Below are positions 6,102 to 7,321 of a DNA stretch of 7,321 nt, piece by piece (position 1 is the stretch's first letter; each line of letters starts with the position of its first letter). The notes below the pieces were generated by a model. That model was not told the origin of the DNA. It saw only the letters and a program-made list of their open reading frames with translations, and made no database searches. The DNA is from Brevundimonas sp. UBA7635 (GTDB lineage: Bacteria > Pseudomonadota > Alphaproteobacteria > Caulobacterales > Caulobacteraceae), in assembly GCA_002483865.1 (NCBI GenBank), contig DLIT01000012.1, positions 1 to 7,321 on the forward strand. The letters run 5' to 3'. Made by a program: the position numbers and the translations under genes.

Positions 6102-6353
6102 TCAGGCGTCCGTGCGCGGGTCGATCAGCTTGTGGGCGTGCAGGATGAAGAAGCGCATATGGGCGTTGTCGACGGTGGCCTGGGCGCGAGCCTTCCATGC
6201 GGCCTTGGCCTCGTCATAGGAGCCGAAGGCTCCGACAAACTCGACCTGGGTCAGATCGCGGAAAACGGGCTCGGCCGGATGGCGCATTTCGCCGCCGATG
6301 ACGAGATGAAGCAGTTGGGGGTCGTGGGCGTCAGCCATGGAGAGGGGATCCAT
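6102..6353 (-). CDS. DUF4170 domain-containing protein
   Basis: This small soluble protein (83 residues from 6353, or 78 from the ATG at 6338) matches the alphaproteobacterial DUF4170 family. The recognisable parts are LLHLVIGGE (14-22), FRDLTQVEFVGAF (31-43), the Ala-rich helix YDEAKAAWKARAQATVDNA (46-64) and MRFFILHAHKLIDP (66-79). The biochemical function is unknown. It begins 12 nt after the cysQ-like stop and has no Shine-Dalgarno at either start, so translation probably depends on coupling to the upstream gene. The start at 6338 gives MADAHDPQ, which resembles the usual N-terminus of the family, so the shorter form may be the true one. As I recall, DUF4170 genes often lie between a CysQ-like phosphatase and LPS genes (DUF374 acyltransferase, waaA, lpxK) in alphaproteobacteria, which would hint at an envelope link. 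Confidence 0.85.
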   Translation of the reverse strand: MDPLSMADAHDPQLLHLVIGGEMRHPAEPVFRDLTQVEFVGAFGSYDEAKAAWKARAQATVDNAHMRFFILHAHKLIDPRTDA

Positions 6354-6365
6354 TGCAGGGAGGGA

Positions 6366-7160
6366 CTAGATGGCGAGCGGGATAGGCGCTGTACGGCGCA
6401 CGATCAACGGGTGAAGAGCAGGTGCAGCACAGATCAGGCTCGTTTGTCGCGGGTCGGCGCGATTAAATTGCCACGGTCGGCCCATGTGATCACTTACTTT
6501 TGCACCGGCTTCCTGAGCGATCAAGGCTCCGGCACAGACATCCCAGTCCCACTTCGGGCTGATGGCAATGGCCGCATCAAAGGCACCTGCGGCCACCAAG
6601 GCCATGCGATAGGCCAGGGCGTTGCGTTTGGAAAACTTCATCTGGGGCCAGGGCTCGGCCCATTCGCGGCCCTCCATCAGGCGAGCATCGGCCAGAAGTT
6701 CGGCATCTTCCAGCTCATAGGTGTCCGACGCCGTGATGCGGCGGCCCTGAAGGCGCGCGCCGCTACCGCGGGCAGCCTCGAACATCTCGTCCATCATCGG
6801 GGCATAGATGACGGCAGCGACGGGTTGGCCATCCTCGACCACGGCAATGGGGGTGCACCACCACGGCTTGTTGCGCATGAAGGCGACAGTGCCGTCGATG
6901 GGATCGACGACAAAGATGCGTTTCTTCGACAGGCGTTCCGGACTGTCCGCGGTCTCTTCGGATAGCCAGCCATAGTCGGGGCGTGCGGACAGCAGGCGCT
7001 CCTTCAACAGGGCATCGACCGCCAGGTCAGCGTCGGTTACGGGAGAGCCGCCGTCCTTGGACCAGACCTTCAGGCCCGCCTCGCGATACTCAAGTGCCAA
7101 CTGGCCAGCCTGGCGGGCGGCGCTGCGGATCAGCTCAAGATCTTCGTCGAAGTCCATCAT
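6366..7160 (-). CDS. cysQ: Inositol monophosphatase-family phosphatase, probable 3'(2'),5'-bisphosphate nucleotidase CysQ
   Basis: The 264-residue protein has the metal-binding motifs of the Mg2+-dependent, Li+-sensitive phosphatase superfamily: PVTDAD (40-45), WLSEET (65-70, Glu68/Glu69), VVDPIDGT (84-91, Asp86/Asp89) and WDVCAGALIAQEAGA (206-220, Asp207). CysQ removes the 3' phosphate of PAP (3'-phosphoadenosine 5'-phosphate), a by-product of PAPS-dependent sulfate metabolism, returning AMP. The KDGGSPVTDAD form and the length fit CysQ better than SuhB-type inositol monophosphatase or HisN, but sequence alone does not settle the substrate. The ATG at 7160 overlaps the PmbA stop as ATGA; a second ATG follows directly. 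It is followed 12 nt later by DUF4170, forming one transcription unit. Confidence 0.83.
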   Translation of the reverse strand: MMDFDEDLELIRSAARQAGQLALEYREAGLKVWSKDGGSPVTDADLAVDALLKERLLSARPDYGWLSEETADSPERLSKKRIFVVDPIDGTVAFMRNKPWWCTPIAVVEDGQPVAAVIYAPMMDEMFEAARGSGARLQGRRITASDTYELEDAELLADARLMEGREWAEPWPQMKFSKRNALAYRMALVAAGAFDAAIAISPKWDWDVCAGALIAQEAGAKVSDHMGRPWQFNRADPRQTSLICAAPALHPLIVRRTAPIPLAI

Positions 7161-7321
7161 TTGCCCGCGACAGCCACCGCATCAAACAGCAGGGACGGGG
7201 CATTGAATGAGCCGCGAAATTCAAGATCCGAGCCCCGTATCAGGCGGGCGTAAAGCTCGATCAGGTTGCCGGCCACGGTGACCTCGCTGACGGGATAGGC
7301 CAACTGGCCATCCTCGAACCA
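7157..7321 (-). CDS. pmbA: TldD/PmbA family protein (TldE/PmbA type), C-terminal fragment
   Basis: Only the last 54 residues are in the window; the gene continues past the right edge. The fragment reads WFEDGQLAYPVSEVTVAGNL (1-20), then an LIRGSDLEFRGSF segment, APSLLFDAVAVAGK and stop. The EDGxxxYPVxExTxAGNL motif and the terminal APSLL...VAGK are typical of the C-terminal domain of TldD/PmbA proteins. The TldD-TldE(PmbA) pair is a cytoplasmic metalloprotease that trims unfolded or leader peptides; TldE itself lacks the zinc site. PmbA is preferred over TldD because, as I recall, a PmbA/TldE-type gene commonly precedes CysQ and DUF4170 in alphaproteobacteria. Its stop overlaps the start of the next gene by 4 bases. 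Confidence 0.8.
   Translation of the reverse strand, partial: WFEDGQLAYPVSEVTVAGNLIELYARLIRGSDLEFRGSFNAPSLLFDAVAVAGK

Noticed and set aside
6132..6965. 277-codon plus-strand open frame
   Set aside because: It is antisense to the DUF4170 and CysQ-like genes, both of which have clear family motifs on the minus strand.

Overview
The window reads as chromosomal DNA of a GC-rich alphaproteobacterium, most likely in the Caulobacterales (Brevundimonas/Caulobacter-like). The pointers are strong G/C bias at third codon positions, DUF4170 and PmbA/CysQ neighbours of alphaproteobacterial type, an alphaproteobacterial form of the LpxK active-site motif, and a phosphatase resembling Caulobacter CtpA. This assignment is inference from gene content; no rRNA or other marker is present.

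Right to left on the minus strand there are two gene groups. The first (7321 to 6102) is the C-terminal end of a PmbA/TldE-type TldD-family protein, then a CysQ/inositol-monophosphatase-family phosphatase joined by an ATGA overlap, then a small DUF4170 protein 12 nt further on. A perfect 12-bp hairpin follows at 6039-6075. Beyond it lies a 71-residue single-pass membrane protein with a strong Shine-Dalgarno sequence (5780-5995).

The second minus-strand group (5019 to 169) is a compact lipid A/LPS operon: msbA (lipid A flippase), a DUF374 lysophospholipid-type acyltransferase, waaA (Kdo transferase) and lpxK (lipid A 4'-kinase). Its junctions are GTGA overlap, 2-nt gap and ATGA overlap, so translational coupling is likely. 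Together they would phosphorylate the lipid A precursor, add Kdo, probably add an acyl chain, and flip the product across the inner membrane.

Between the two groups, on the plus strand and divergent from msbA, is a Cys-based (dual-specificity/tyrosine-type) phosphatase (5110-5778). Its lipid A context, lack of a signal peptide and aromatic N-terminus make it a good candidate for a CtpA-type phosphatase acting in lipid A remodelling. It converges on the 71-residue membrane protein with 1 nt between the stop codons.

The left 168 bases hold no gene that I can support. They contain a set of nested inverted repeats (2-117) followed by an AT-rich stretch. This is the least explained part of the window: either a structured RNA or the end of a mobile element cut by the window edge. 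No CRISPR array, tRNA, rRNA or complete insertion sequence is visible.
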